From: an uncultured Pelagibacteraceae bacterium
GTDB taxonomy: Bacteria > Pseudomonadota > Alphaproteobacteria > Pelagibacterales > Pelagibacteraceae
Assembly (NCBI GenBank): GCA_902575095.1
Contig: CACGPY010000006.1
Location: 1 to 54,699 of the forward strand
Direction of reading: 5' to 3'
Length of the DNA: 54,699 bases
Position numbers and translations under genes: made by a program
The notes under the pieces: generated by a model
Told to the model about the DNA's origin: nothing
Databases searched by the model: none
What the model saw: the letters and a program-made list of their open reading frames with translations, nothing else
Shown: in pieces, positions 7,964 through 16,512 of the stretch
Position numbering within the stretch: the stretch's first letter is position 1
Layout: every line of letters starts with the position of its first letter

Positions 7964-8439
7964 TTTTTAATAACAAGCTAATATTAAATGGTATTTTAGT
8001 CTTTAGTATACTTTCACTTTCAATAGCTTACTTCATACAGTATGTGCTTGGCCACAAACCTTGTAATTTATGTATAATTGAAAGAATTCCCTATATTGCT
8101 GCAATAATACTTATTTCACTAATCTTTATTTTAAATAGATATCAAAAAATAATTTCTAGCCTCATTTTAATAATCTTCATTTTTGGTGTTATAGTTTCTT
8201 TTTATCATTTTGGTATAGAACAAGGTTTTTTTAACGAATCTTTAGTTTGCGATTTAGGTAATAGCCAGCCCTTAAATAAAGAAGAGCTTCTAAATCAGCT
8301 TAAAAAAACAGAAATAGTAAGCTGTAAAGATGTAACTTTTAGATTTTTAGGGCTTTCACTTGCTACAATAAATACAGTTATCTCATTAATACTTAGTGGT
8401 ATTATGATCAAAGTTATAAAAAATTATGGAAAAAACTAA
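7960..8439 (+). CDS. dsbB: Disulfide bond formation protein B
   Basis: A 159-residue protein with four predicted membrane helices. The first periplasmic pair CNLC (Cys35 and Cys38, in HKPCNLCIIERIPY) is the quinone-linked redox centre. A second periplasmic pair is formed by Cys97 and Cys122. DsbB reoxidises the periplasmic oxidase DsbA and passes the electrons to ubiquinone; no dsbA is in this window. The gene overlaps the DedA gene by 4 bases and coq7 by 14 bases. The neighbouring Coq7 makes the quinone that DsbB needs, a plausible functional link. Confidence 0.9.
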   Translation: MIFNNKLILNGILVFSILSLSIAYFIQYVLGHKPCNLCIIERIPYIAAIILISLIFILNRYQKIISSLILIIFIFGVIVSFYHFGIEQGFFNESLVCDLGNSQPLNKEELLNQLKKTEIVSCKDVTFRFLGLSLATINTVISLILSGIMIKVIKNYGKN

Positions 8440-8959
8440 CAAAAAAACTTTAGAGGAAATTATAAGAGTTGACCATGCTGGTGAACGTGGGGCTATAAAA
8501 ATATATGAAGGACAACTTCTAGCTCTTAAGACGTTCAAACAAGATGAATTTTTAAAAAAGAAAATAGAGGAAATGAAAGAGCATGAAAAAGAACACTACG
8601 AATATTTTGATAACGAAATTAAAAAAAGAAATATAAAACCTACAAAACTTTTACCTCTCTGGGATTTGATGGGTGTAACTCTTGGTTTTGGAACGGCAAT
8701 GTTAGGAGAAAAAGCAGCCATGCTTTGTACCGCATCAGTTGAAGAGGTTATTGATGGTCACTATAAAGATCAAACTTATAAACTTGGAAAAGATGAGGAA
8801 GAGTTAAAAAAGAAAATTATGAAATTTAGGCAGGACGAACTAGATCATAAAGACATAGCGTATGATAATGGAGCAACAAAAAAAGGATTATACGGAGTCT
8901 TAGATAAAATTATTAAAACTTCATCAAGAATTGCTATTACGATTTCAGAAAAATTCTAA
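8426..8959 (+). CDS. coq7: Coq7-family demethoxyubiquinone hydroxylase
   Basis: A 177-residue ferritin-like di-iron monooxygenase for the penultimate step of ubiquinone synthesis, hydroxylation of demethoxyubiquinone. The iron ligands are visible as repeated E and ExxH motifs: DHAGERGA near residue 15, EHEKEHYEYF near 50, EEVIDGHY near 105, and DELDHKDIAYD near 140. The length is typical of bacterial Coq7. It overlaps dsbB by 14 bases. Its stop directly abuts the stop of the convergent HNH gene, leaving no space for a terminator. Confidence 0.93.
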   Translation: MEKTNKKTLEEIIRVDHAGERGAIKIYEGQLLALKTFKQDEFLKKKIEEMKEHEKEHYEYFDNEIKKRNIKPTKLLPLWDLMGVTLGFGTAMLGEKAAMLCTASVEEVIDGHYKDQTYKLGKDEEELKKKIMKFRQDELDHKDIAYDNGATKKGLYGVLDKIIKTSSRIAITISEKF

Positions 8960-9529
8960 TTAAGGTTCTAGTTCGATATCCCAATATAGATAATCCATCC
9001 AACTTTCATGAAGAAAGTTTGGTGGAAAATGTCTACCGTTGCGATGTAAATCTTCGACTGTCGGTGCGTAAGGTTTATTAGCTAATTTTAGATCACAGTC
9101 TCTATAAAGCTTTCCACCTTTTTTAACATTACAACTTGAACAAGCTGTTACAACATTGTTCCAATCTGTTAATCCCCCTCTAGACTTCGGCAACAAATGA
9201 TCAAAGGTCAAATCTTTTGTGTCGCCACAATATTGGCAAGCAAACTTATCTCTTAAAAAAACATTAAATCTTGTAAAGTTTGGATTTTTTGAAGGTTGAA
9301 TAAAATTTTTAAGCGCGATAACACTTGGTAAATTCATTTCAAATGAGGGGCTTCTTATTTTTCTTTTATAGTTAGAAACAATGCTCACTCTGTCTAAAAA
9401 AACTGATTTAACTGCATCTTGCCAACACCAAATTGAAAGCGGGTAATAACTTAGCGGTCTAAAGTCAGCGTTTAGCACTAACGCCGGACATTTTTCAAGA
9501 GGTACTTTATCGACAGAAGAAATAATCAT
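8960..9529 (-). CDS. HNH endonuclease family protein
   Basis: A 189-residue protein. The HNH beta-beta-alpha-metal motif is complete: CQYCG near residue 97, then FDHLLPKSRGG and WNNVVTACSSCNVKKG, giving two CxxC zinc pairs around the catalytic His. The N-terminal part PALVLNADFRPLSYYPLS is the segment conserved in chromosomal HNH proteins widespread in alphaproteobacteria and cyanobacteria. The biological role is not established, and nothing nearby suggests restriction or homing. A promoter candidate overlapping a dyad lies just upstream. Confidence 0.85.
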   Translation of the reverse strand: MIISSVDKVPLEKCPALVLNADFRPLSYYPLSIWCWQDAVKSVFLDRVSIVSNYKRKIRSPSFEMNLPSVIALKNFIQPSKNPNFTRFNVFLRDKFACQYCGDTKDLTFDHLLPKSRGGLTDWNNVVTACSSCNVKKGGKLYRDCDLKLANKPYAPTVEDLHRNGRHFPPNFLHESWMDYLYWDIELEP

Positions 9530-9543
9530 ACGCTAAAGCTAAC

Positions 9544-9582
9544 TGATACAAAAAATTATATCAAGTTATAATTATGTATCAC
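9544..9582 (-). promoter_or_regulatory. Candidate promoter with overlapping dyad upstream of the HNH gene
   Basis: On the minus strand a perfect -10 TATAAT (9555-9560) is preceded, with a 16-base spacer, by GTGATA (9577-9582; 4 of 6 matches to the -35 consensus). The same bases form a two-part inverted repeat: TGATAC (9544-9549) with GTATCA (9576-9581), and AATTATA (9554-9560) with TATAATT (9567-9573). The dyad could be an operator or simply a weak hairpin after the upstream esterase gene. Confidence 0.35.
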
Positions 9583-9590
9583 TCAAAAAA

Positions 9591-10247
9591 TTAAGAATTA
9601 AATTGTTTTTTTATAAATTGAAGGCCCAAACTTGACCCCTCTGTTGGTATACGATGTTCACAGTTTTTGAAAATTTTTGTTTCTATTTCATAATTATTTT
9701 TATTAAAAAAGTCTTTAGCCTCTAATAATGAGTCGATAGAAACCACTTGATCTATGTCCCCATGCATTAAAATAATCTTTGGTCTAGAATTAATATTTTT
9801 TGAAAGATGTTCGGTGTCTATAATTCTACCTGAGTAGCCAATTACAGAATTCACCATATCTTTTCTTTTTAAACCAGCTTGTAAAGTAATCATGCAACCT
9901 TGGCTAAATCCTCCAATGACGATCTGGTCAGCTTTTAGATTATTATTTTTTTTTACTTCGTCAATAAGTTTATTTAATTTGTTTTCTGCTACTAGTGATT
10001 TAGCTAAAACTTGCTCTGGTGTTTGATCCATTAAATCAAACCATTGAAAACCGGATGGGCTTGCTGCGCATTTCTCAGGAGCATCAGGACAAATGAATAT
10101 TGTGTCTGGTAAATGAGCGCGCCAGTAATTTGCAAGGATTGAGATATCGTTACCATCACCACCATAACCGTGGCAAAGTATTACGGCGTTTTTGGGTTTA
10201 TTTTTAGAAAGTGGTTCTAAAATAATTGTATTTAATGAATAGGTCAT
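9591..10247 (-). CDS. Phospholipase/carboxylesterase-type alpha/beta hydrolase
   Basis: A 218-residue cytoplasmic serine hydrolase of the carboxylesterase/acyl-protein thioesterase family. The nucleophile elbow GFSQGC lies near residues 114-119, the oxyanion region LCHGYGGDGND near 24-34, the acid Asp in HGDIDQVV near 177-184 and the His in NCEHRIP near 196-202. The substrate is uncertain. It is divergent from the HIG1-domain gene with only 15 bases between the two ATGs, so at least one promoter must lie inside the neighbouring coding sequence. Confidence 0.87.
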   Translation of the reverse strand: MTYSLNTIILEPLSKNKPKNAVILCHGYGGDGNDISILANYWRAHLPDTIFICPDAPEKCAASPSGFQWFDLMDQTPEQVLAKSLVAENKLNKLIDEVKKNNNLKADQIVIGGFSQGCMITLQAGLKRKDMVNSVIGYSGRIIDTEHLSKNINSRPKIILMHGDIDQVVSIDSLLEAKDFFNKNNYEIETKIFKNCEHRIPTEGSSLGLQFIKKQFNS

Positions 10248-10262
10248 GATAGTAGAATATTA

Positions 10263-10463
10263 ATGTCTGAATTTTTTTTTAATTTTATAGGATTTACTTT
10301 GTTAGGTGCTGTAGCCATAGTTTTAATAATGGGTATATATACTTTATTTAAGGGCGGAAGTACTAGTAAAAAATATTCTAATAAATTAATGCAATTACGG
10401 GTCTTGCTTCAGTTTATTGCAATTATAGTTCTGGTTTTAATGGCCTATTTTTTTAAAAACTAA
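10263..10463 (+). CDS. HIG1-domain twin-transmembrane protein
   Basis: A 66-residue protein with two membrane helices (about 8-30 and 46-63) joined by a basic loop (KGGSTSKKYSNKLMQLRVLLQ). This arrangement and the MQLRVLLQ motif match the small HIG1/twin-transmembrane proteins of alphaproteobacteria, which in other systems associate with cytochrome oxidase or supercomplexes. The last 4 bases overlap the convergent TlpA-like gene's stop. Confidence 0.75.
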   Translation: MSEFFFNFIGFTLLGAVAIVLIMGIYTLFKGGSTSKKYSNKLMQLRVLLQFIAIIVLVLMAYFFKN

Positions 10464-10987
10464 ATATATTTTTTAATTAAACTTATAAAGTCAGCACTTA
10501 CGAAATCAACTTCACCGATGACTCTACCAAATTCATCGCCATTTTTATCGATCAAAATACTTGTGGGAAGTCCTCGCATTTTGAATTGCTTTACTAATTT
10601 CAACTTTGGATCATAGTAAGTATCTAAACTAGCAACACCAATACTTCTAAAAAAATCTCTGACTTTTAGCTTATTAGGTTGTTCCATGTTAATGGCATAA
10701 ACTCTAATTTGTGGAAATTGATTAGTTAATTTTTCAAGGGAAGGCATTTCTCTTTTACAGGGAGCACACCAGGTTGCCCAGAAATTCAAGATCATGATGT
10801 TGCCTTTTTTGTTAGTTAAATCGACATCATTTAGATCTGAGTCTTTAAATTTTAATTCTTTAATTTGAGTCGGTTTTTCATGAATTACTATATTTTTTGA
10901 AAAATCTTCTGCCCCATAAAGATTATGGCTAATCAGATTGAGAAGGATTATGTGAATATAGATTTTAAAAGATTTACTAATTTTCAT
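10460..10987 (-). CDS. TlpA/ResA-like thiol:disulfide oxidoreductase
   Basis: A 175-residue secreted or membrane-anchored thioredoxin-fold protein. An N-terminal hydrophobic signal (about residues 8-25) ends at YGA before EDFS. The active site WCAPC has Cys74 and Cys77, and the cis-Pro loop is GLPTSILID near residues 140-148. Family members reduce apocytochrome c or copper-site cysteines in the periplasm. Adjacency to argH in divergent orientation is common in alphaproteobacteria. The two starts are only 30 bases apart. Confidence 0.87.
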   Translation of the reverse strand: MKISKSFKIYIHIILLNLISHNLYGAEDFSKNIVIHEKPTQIKELKFKDSDLNDVDLTNKKGNIMILNFWATWCAPCKREMPSLEKLTNQFPQIRVYAINMEQPNKLKVRDFFRSIGVASLDTYYDPKLKLVKQFKMRGLPTSILIDKNGDEFGRVIGEVDFVSADFISLIKKYI

Positions 10988-11017
10988 ATTAATTTAAATT
11001 AGAAATAACACAGTAAA

Positions 11018-12397
11018 ATGAAAAATAAAACAATTTGGTCAAATAGATTCAAAAACAAAATGTCTCAATCTTTTCAAAAGATTGGGTCTTCTATTCATAT
11101 TGATAAAAGACTTTATGAACAAGATATCGCTGCATCTATTGTGCACACAAAAATGCTAATGAAACAAAAGATCATTAAAAGTGAAAATGGTAACAGAATT
11201 ATCAATGGGCTAAAAAAAATTAAAGCTCAGATAAATAAGGGTAATTTTGAGTTTAAAGAAAAGTTCGAGGATATTCACTTAAATATAGAAAAAGCATTAT
11301 TTGAGATCATTGGTTCCTCAGCTGGATTTCTGCACACTGCAAGATCAAGAAATGATCAGGTAGTAACTGATTTTAAATTATGGGTTAAAGAAGCATCAAA
11401 CGAAATTATAAAAGACATTTCGGTTGTCATGAGAAAACTTATAAAAAAAGCTGAAAAAAATACAGATACGGTCATGCCTGGATTAACACATTTAAAAAAT
11501 GCACAACCTATTTCATTCGCACATTATTTGTTGTCATACTATGAGATGTTAAAAAGAGATAAAAAAAGATTTGAAAATAATCTTGAGCTATTAAATGAGT
11601 GTCCGCTCGGATCTGTGGCACTTTCAGGAACATCTTATAAAATAGATAGAACCTATACTGCAAAAAAACTTGGTTTTAAAAAACCTACAGATAACTCTAT
11701 GGACTCTGTATCGGATAGAGATTTTGCAATTGATTTTTTATATGCTTCTGCTGTTTGTGCAATGCACCTATCTAGATTGGCAGAAGACTTTATTATTTAT
11801 AATTCCGATGCTTTCAATTTAATTTCATTCAGGGATAGCATGCTTACAGGATCATCAATTATGCCACAAAAAAAGAATCCTGATCCAGCAGAACTAATAA
11901 GAGGAAAAGTTGGAATGAATTATGGAAAGTTAAATGCAATCTTGACAATAATGAAAGGTCTTCCCATGTCATATTTTAAAGATATGCAAGATGACAAGGA
12001 GTTAGTTTTTGGTGGCTATGATACTTTGAAAGATACTCTAACTATGAGTGCCGAATTAATAAATTCTGTAAATGCTAATAAAGAAAATATGCTTTTTATG
12101 GCTAACCAAGGATATACAACAGCAACTGATTTTGCAGACTATCTTGTTAAAAATAAAAATTTATCGTTTAGAGAGTCTTACGCTATTTCAGCAAAAGTTG
12201 TGAATTATGCAGAAAAAAATAAAAAGATGTTATCTGAATTAAATTTGGATGAAATCAAAAAATTTTATAAAAATTTAGATAAAAGTGTTTTAAAAGTGTT
12301 TGATGTAAAAAATTCTATGAATGCAAAAAAATCTCATGGAGGAACATCTATAATTAATGTTAAATCAATGATAAAAAAATATAAAAGGGAAATTTAA
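11018..12397 (+). CDS. argH: Argininosuccinate lyase
   Basis: A 459-residue enzyme of the fumarase/aspartase superfamily that cleaves argininosuccinate to arginine and fumarate, the last step of arginine synthesis. It is full length. The signature GSSIMPQKKNPDPAE around residue 284 holds the catalytic Ser and loop; HTARSRNDQV near residue 108 and GLTHLKNAQP near residue 155 form other active-site regions. The stop overlaps the start of the LptM-like lipoprotein gene by 1 base, and lysA follows, so argH-lptM-lysA is probably one operon. Confidence 0.96.
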   Translation: MKNKTIWSNRFKNKMSQSFQKIGSSIHIDKRLYEQDIAASIVHTKMLMKQKIIKSENGNRIINGLKKIKAQINKGNFEFKEKFEDIHLNIEKALFEIIGSSAGFLHTARSRNDQVVTDFKLWVKEASNEIIKDISVVMRKLIKKAEKNTDTVMPGLTHLKNAQPISFAHYLLSYYEMLKRDKKRFENNLELLNECPLGSVALSGTSYKIDRTYTAKKLGFKKPTDNSMDSVSDRDFAIDFLYASAVCAMHLSRLAEDFIIYNSDAFNLISFRDSMLTGSSIMPQKKNPDPAELIRGKVGMNYGKLNAILTIMKGLPMSYFKDMQDDKELVFGGYDTLKDTLTMSAELINSVNANKENMLFMANQGYTTATDFADYLVKNKNLSFRESYAISAKVVNYAEKNKKMLSELNLDEIKKFYKNLDKSVLKVFDVKNSMNAKKSHGGTSIINVKSMIKKYKREI

Positions 12398-12507
12398 TGA
12401 AAATAATAACTGCTTTTTTCTTGGTGATTTTTATTTTAACTAGTTGCGGAAAAAAATCTGAACCTAAATACCAAGGTCAAATTGATCAGGTCAATATAAT
12501 TTCATAA
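12397..12507 (+). CDS. lptM: LptM-like small lipoprotein
   Basis: A 36-residue product too short for standard ORF cut-offs. It has a classic lipoprotein signal: two basic or polar residues, a hydrophobic stretch (TAFFLVIFIL), and the lipobox LTSC with Cys17, followed by GKKSEP. A tiny lipoprotein of this type between argH and lysA is typical of proteobacteria (LptM, formerly YifL in E. coli, where it assists the LptD-LptE outer-membrane machinery). Here it sits exactly between argH (1-base overlap) and lysA (4-base gap). The family assignment rests on lipobox, size and context. Confidence 0.8.
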   Translation: MKIITAFFLVIFILTSCGKKSEPKYQGQIDQVNIIS

Positions 12508-12511
12508 TCTT

Positions 12512-13741
12512 ATGCAAAATCTAAGATATGTAGGAAATAATTTATTTGTTGAAAAACTGTCAATTAAGAATATTTTAAAAAAAAATAAAACACCTTTTTA
12601 TATTTATTCGGAGAGTCAAATTGCTTTCAATTTTTTAAAGTTTGCCAACACATTTAAAAAAACTGATCCTTTAATTTGCTTTGCAGCGAAATCTAATAGT
12701 AATTTAAATATACTAAGAGTTCTTGGTAAATTAGGTGCTGGAGCCGATGTAGTTTCAGGAGGTGAATTATTAAAAGCCTTAAAAGCAGGCATTAGACCTA
12801 ATAAAATTGTTTTTTCTGGGGTGGGTAAAACTGAAGAGGAACTTAAAATTGCAATTAACAAAAAAATATTATTAATCAATTGTGAGTCTGAAAGTGAAGC
12901 CAAATTAGTAAATAATTTATCAAAAAAATTAAGAAAGAAAGTTTCAATAGGATTTAGATTAAATCCAAATGTTGATGCCAAAACTCATAAAAATATATCA
13001 ACTGGTAAAGCTGAAAATAAATTCGGCCTATCGATTAAAAATTTTAAGGTTTTTCTAAAAACAATAAAAAATTTTAAAAACGTAAAATTAGAGGCTTTAA
13101 GTGTGCATATCGGTAGTCAAATATTGAACGATACACCTTTTAGAAAAACTTTGAATGTAATGAGAAAATTAATAAAAGAATTAAAACTTAATTTGAAATA
13201 TGTCGATTTAGGTGGTGGTTTTGGTATTAATTATACTGATAAAGAAAAACCAATTAATTTAAGAAAATATTCTAAATTGGTACATAATTTTTCTAAAAAG
13301 TTAAATTGTAAAATAATCTTTGAACCTGGAAGATCTATTATTGGTAATACTGGTCTTCTAATAAGTAAAATACAATTTATTAAAAAAGGAGCTAATAAAA
13401 ACTTTATTATATTAGATGCTGGTATGAATGATTTTATGCGCCCTGCTTTGTATGAAGCTTTTCATAAAATTATTCCTATTTCTAAAAAATCATCGAGAAT
13501 GAAAGGTAAAATAGAGTTTGTTGGACCAATATGTGAAACCACTTGCAAATTCGGAGTTTACAAAAACTATCCTAAGATAAATGAAAATGAATTTGTGGCT
13601 ATAACTAATGTTGGAGCTTATGGTTCTTCTTTATCCTCAAATTATAATACAAGGCCGCTAGTTGCTGAAATTTTAATCAATAAAAATAAACTTAGATATA
13701 TAAGAAAGAAACAAAATTTACTTAAATTGATTAATTCTTAA
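12512..13741 (+). CDS. lysA: Diaminopimelate decarboxylase
   Basis: A 409-residue fold-type III PLP enzyme that decarboxylates meso-diaminopimelate to lysine. The PLP lysine lies in CFAAKSNSNLNILR near residue 53. Downstream are the glycine-rich phosphate-binding GGGFGINY (near residue 235), EPGRS (near 272), and the catalytic Cys motif GPICETTCK near 341. The length is normal. It follows the LptM-like gene by 4 bases. The acyltransferase ATG overlaps its stop (TAATG). Confidence 0.95.
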   Translation: MQNLRYVGNNLFVEKLSIKNILKKNKTPFYIYSESQIAFNFLKFANTFKKTDPLICFAAKSNSNLNILRVLGKLGAGADVVSGGELLKALKAGIRPNKIVFSGVGKTEEELKIAINKKILLINCESESEAKLVNNLSKKLRKKVSIGFRLNPNVDAKTHKNISTGKAENKFGLSIKNFKVFLKTIKNFKNVKLEALSVHIGSQILNDTPFRKTLNVMRKLIKELKLNLKYVDLGGGFGINYTDKEKPINLRKYSKLVHNFSKKLNCKIIFEPGRSIIGNTGLLISKIQFIKKGANKNFIILDAGMNDFMRPALYEAFHKIIPISKKSSRMKGKIEFVGPICETTCKFGVYKNYPKINENEFVAITNVGAYGSSLSSNYNTRPLVAEILINKNKLRYIRKKQNLLKLINS

Positions 13742-14448
13742 TGCAATTAATTAGATCATTAATTTTTAATATTTTTTTATACGTTGGTCTTATTACAATT
13801 TTTATTTTAGCTATACCAACCTTATTATTACCAAGTAAGTTCACAATTTTTTTTGGTAGATTATCTGCAAAATATATAGTGCTGATTTTGAGAATTATCT
13901 TAAATACAAAGGTAATTTTTCATGGGGTAGAAAATCTGAAAAAAGTAGAAAATTATTTTGTCGCTTCTGCACATCAGTCTATGTTTGAAACTTTTGCTCT
14001 ACAAATACCCTTAGATGGTCCAATTTTTATTTTAAAAAAAGAACTTCTTAATATTCCATTATTTGGTTGGTACTTGAGAAAAATAGGTTCAATAGCAATA
14101 GTTAGAGAGACAACAACAAAAGAAAATTTAAATTTTTTTGATAAAGTGAAAGAAAAAATTGAGAAAAGTAAAAGACCACTTTTAATATTCCCCCAAGGAA
14201 CAAGAGTAAAACTTGATGAAAATCCACCTTTTAAAAAAGGAGTTGGTAGAATTTACAAAGCTCTAAATTTACCTTGTATCCCTGTAGCTCTTAATACTGG
14301 TAAAGTCTGGCCAAAGAATAGTTTTATGAAATATCCGGGTGATATTCACATTTCATTTTTAGAGCCAATCATGTCTGGTAAAGATAATGAAGAATTTACA
14401 AAAGATATAGAAAATCAAATTTATAATGAAATAAGAAAGTTTTCTTAA
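13741..14448 (+). CDS. plsC: 1-acyl-sn-glycerol-3-phosphate acyltransferase
   Basis: A 235-residue membrane-associated enzyme that converts lysophosphatidic acid to phosphatidic acid. An N-terminal hydrophobic helix occupies about residues 8-32. The catalytic box is SAHQSMFET, an HX4E version of the usual HX4D, a substitution I associate with alphaproteobacterial members. The second box is FPQGTR (usually FPEGTR), and PCIPVALNTG is motif IV. It is the last gene of the argH-lysA run. Its stop directly abuts the convergent tyrA stop. Confidence 0.88.
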   Translation: MQLIRSLIFNIFLYVGLITIFILAIPTLLLPSKFTIFFGRLSAKYIVLILRIILNTKVIFHGVENLKKVENYFVASAHQSMFETFALQIPLDGPIFILKKELLNIPLFGWYLRKIGSIAIVRETTTKENLNFFDKVKEKIEKSKRPLLIFPQGTRVKLDENPPFKKGVGRIYKALNLPCIPVALNTGKVWPKNSFMKYPGDIHISFLEPIMSGKDNEEFTKDIENQIYNEIRKFS

Positions 14449-15345
14449 TTATTTTCTTCCAAATCCAGGTTTGTCAGTATCTTGACCAGCTTCGATGATT
14501 TCTTTTCTCGCTTTTTTAGTTGATGAAAAAATCTCTAAAAGTTTTTTACTATCTTTAATTTTTATTGCATCTTTAATTTCATTTAGACTCTTAGAATAAT
14601 TGTCTAAAACTTTTAAGATATTTTCACTATTATCAATAAATATATCTTTCCACATTAAAGGGTCTGATGCTGCTATTCTTGTAAAATCTCTCAATCCACC
14701 TGCACTATATTGAATTACATCGTCCTTAAATTTGTCTTCTTTGTTAATTGCTGATCTTACAATACTGTAAGCTACGGCATGTGGTAAATGGCTGGTTAAT
14801 GATAGAACATAATCATGATCCTCAAATGTCATACGTTTAGTCTTGCTTCCGAGCTTTGACCAAAAATTTTCTAAAGATTTTATTTTATCCTCGGCTACTT
14901 TTTTATCAGCAGATATAATGCACCATCTATTTTTAAATAAACTTGCAAAACCTGCCTCTGGACCACTGTATTCTGTTCCAGCTATAGGATGTGAAGCAAT
15001 CCAATTTACATTTTTAAGATTTAAATTGCTGATAATTTTATTCACTTCTTTTTTTGCAGAACCTGTATCTGTTAAAATTACGTTTTCTTTTAAACTAGTA
15101 TGAATAGATAAAAGTATTTCTTTATAGCTGCTTAAAGGAGAAGCAATAACTATTAAATCGGAATCCTTAACAACATCTGAAATGTTTCTGCAAATTTCAA
15201 CTGAAAAATTCTTTTTCAAATAATCAATAACTTTAGATGATTTATCGTAAGCACTAATTTTAGTTGCTAATTTTTTTTCCTCTACTGCTCTCAAAATGGA
15301 AGAGCCAATTAAACCACATCCGATTATACTTATTTTATTAAACAT
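14449..15345 (-). CDS. tyrA: Prephenate/arogenate dehydrogenase
   Basis: A 298-residue NAD(P)-dependent dehydrogenase for tyrosine synthesis. The N-terminal Rossmann fingerprint is IIGCGLIGSSILRA. The active-site His lies in WIASHPIAGTEYSGP near residue 115, with a second conserved segment LTSHLPHAVAYSI near 187. The TyrA C-terminal helical dimerisation domain follows. There is no fused chorismate mutase or ACT domain. It is co-directional with hisC, whose stop it overlaps by 8 bases; aromatic aminotransferase plus prephenate dehydrogenase is a common alphaproteobacterial pair. Confidence 0.92.
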   Translation of the reverse strand: MFNKISIIGCGLIGSSILRAVEEKKLATKISAYDKSSKVIDYLKKNFSVEICRNISDVVKDSDLIVIASPLSSYKEILLSIHTSLKENVILTDTGSAKKEVNKIISNLNLKNVNWIASHPIAGTEYSGPEAGFASLFKNRWCIISADKKVAEDKIKSLENFWSKLGSKTKRMTFEDHDYVLSLTSHLPHAVAYSIVRSAINKEDKFKDDVIQYSAGGLRDFTRIAASDPLMWKDIFIDNSENILKVLDNYSKSLNEIKDAIKIKDSKKLLEIFSSTKKARKEIIEAGQDTDKPGFGRK

Positions 15346-16420
15346 TTAATATTCTTTTCATTTTGGAAATTAATTTTCTATTTTCTTCACTTTTCCCAAT
15401 CGTAATTCTTAATGAATTCTTAATACCATAAACATCCATTTTACGAACTAAAATTCCTGCTTTCGCTAATAATTTAAAAACTCTTGATGAATTAATTTTT
15501 GTTTTATCAAAATTTACTAATAAAAAATTGCTATAGCTTCTATTAGTCTCAATTTTCATTTTTTTAAATTCATTAAACATTTTTTTGTTCCAATTATTAA
15601 CGTGTTTAATTTCTTTATTTAACCAAGCACTATCTTTTACTGCAGCAGATGCAGCAAACAAAGCAGCTTTGTTTACATTAAAAGGTGGCTTAATTTTATT
15701 TAACGTATCAATAATTTCTTTTGATCCATATCCCCACCCCACTCTCAATCCTGCTAGGCCATAAATTTTTGAAAATGTTCTTGTCATTACCACATTTTTA
15801 AAGTTAGAAAATAATTTTAAAGCTGAAGAATAATTTTTTTGTTTTACATATTCAAAATAAGCATCATCAACTACTAACAAAATATTGCTTCGCAGCTTTT
15901 TTCGTAAAAACAACAAATCTTTTTTTTCAACATAGGTCCCGGTTGGATTATTAGGATTAGCCAAAAATACAACTTTAGTCTTAGTAGTCACTTTTTTTAA
16001 AATATCTTTTACTGAAACTGTAAAATTATTTTCTTTTGAATAAATAACTCTTGCTCCATTCATTTTGCTATAAATTCTATAAATAATGAAACTATACTTA
16101 GGCACAATTACCTCATCACCTTTTTTTAGGTATGCTTTACAGATTAATTCAAAAATTTGATCTGAACCTGATCCCAAAACAATTCTATTTTTATCTAATT
16201 TAAATTTTTTTGATAAAGTCTCTCTTAAGAAAGTACCATTAGTGTCGGGATATCTCGCAAAACTTTTCGATACTTTTATATATTCTTTTTTTGCTTTTGG
16301 GCTAGGTCCAAGCGCAGACTCATTAGCTGATAATTTTATCTTAGCTAGTCTATTTTTAAATACGCTCATTCCTACTACGTATTTTTCAGTTATTATGTTA
16401 TTTGGCTTAGGTAATCTCAT
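15338..16420 (-). CDS. hisC: Histidinol-phosphate/aromatic aminotransferase
   Basis: A 360-residue class I/II PLP aminotransferase. KLSANESALGPSPKA near residues 31-45 is the substrate-binding N-terminal segment of HisC. The PLP phosphate site and LANPNNPTGTY (near 152-162) are present. The Schiff-base lysine lies in RTFSKIYGLAGLRVGW near residue 217. HisC proteins placed next to tyrA often act on aromatic keto acids as well as imidazole-acetol phosphate. The gene heads a minus-strand pair with tyrA, divergent from the SAM-II-controlled metX. Confidence 0.92.
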   Translation of the reverse strand: MRLPKPNNIITEKYVVGMSVFKNRLAKIKLSANESALGPSPKAKKEYIKVSKSFARYPDTNGTFLRETLSKKFKLDKNRIVLGSGSDQIFELICKAYLKKGDEVIVPKYSFIIYRIYSKMNGARVIYSKENNFTVSVKDILKKVTTKTKVVFLANPNNPTGTYVEKKDLLFLRKKLRSNILLVVDDAYFEYVKQKNYSSALKLFSNFKNVVMTRTFSKIYGLAGLRVGWGYGSKEIIDTLNKIKPPFNVNKAALFAASAAVKDSAWLNKEIKHVNNWNKKMFNEFKKMKIETNRSYSNFLLVNFDKTKINSSRVFKLLAKAGILVRKMDVYGIKNSLRITIGKSEENRKLISKMKRILNV

Positions 16421-16479
16421 TAATTAATGTAATATCCAAATTGTTCGAGTTTTTCTAGAAGTCTTTATCTTATATAAAA

Positions 16480-16508
16480 TTGACAAGTTTATGATGATCT
16501 AGTAAATA
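16480..16508 (+). promoter_or_regulatory. Promoter of metX (-35/-10)
   Basis: A perfect -35 TTGACA (16480-16485), an optimal 17-base spacer, and a -10 TAAATA (16503-16508; 4 of 6 matches). The expected transcription start at about 16514-16516 coincides with the first helix of the SAM-II aptamer, so essentially the whole leader RNA is riboswitch plus terminator. Confidence 0.7.
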
Positions 16509-16512
16509 GATA

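Noticed and set aside
8960-9529. Homing or restriction system from the HNH nuclease
   Set aside because: There is no methylase, intron or intein context. The gene belongs to a chromosomal HNH group common in alphaproteobacteria.
12616-12981. 121-codon minus-strand frame
   Set aside because: It is antisense to lysA across its PLP-binding region, so it is a coding shadow.
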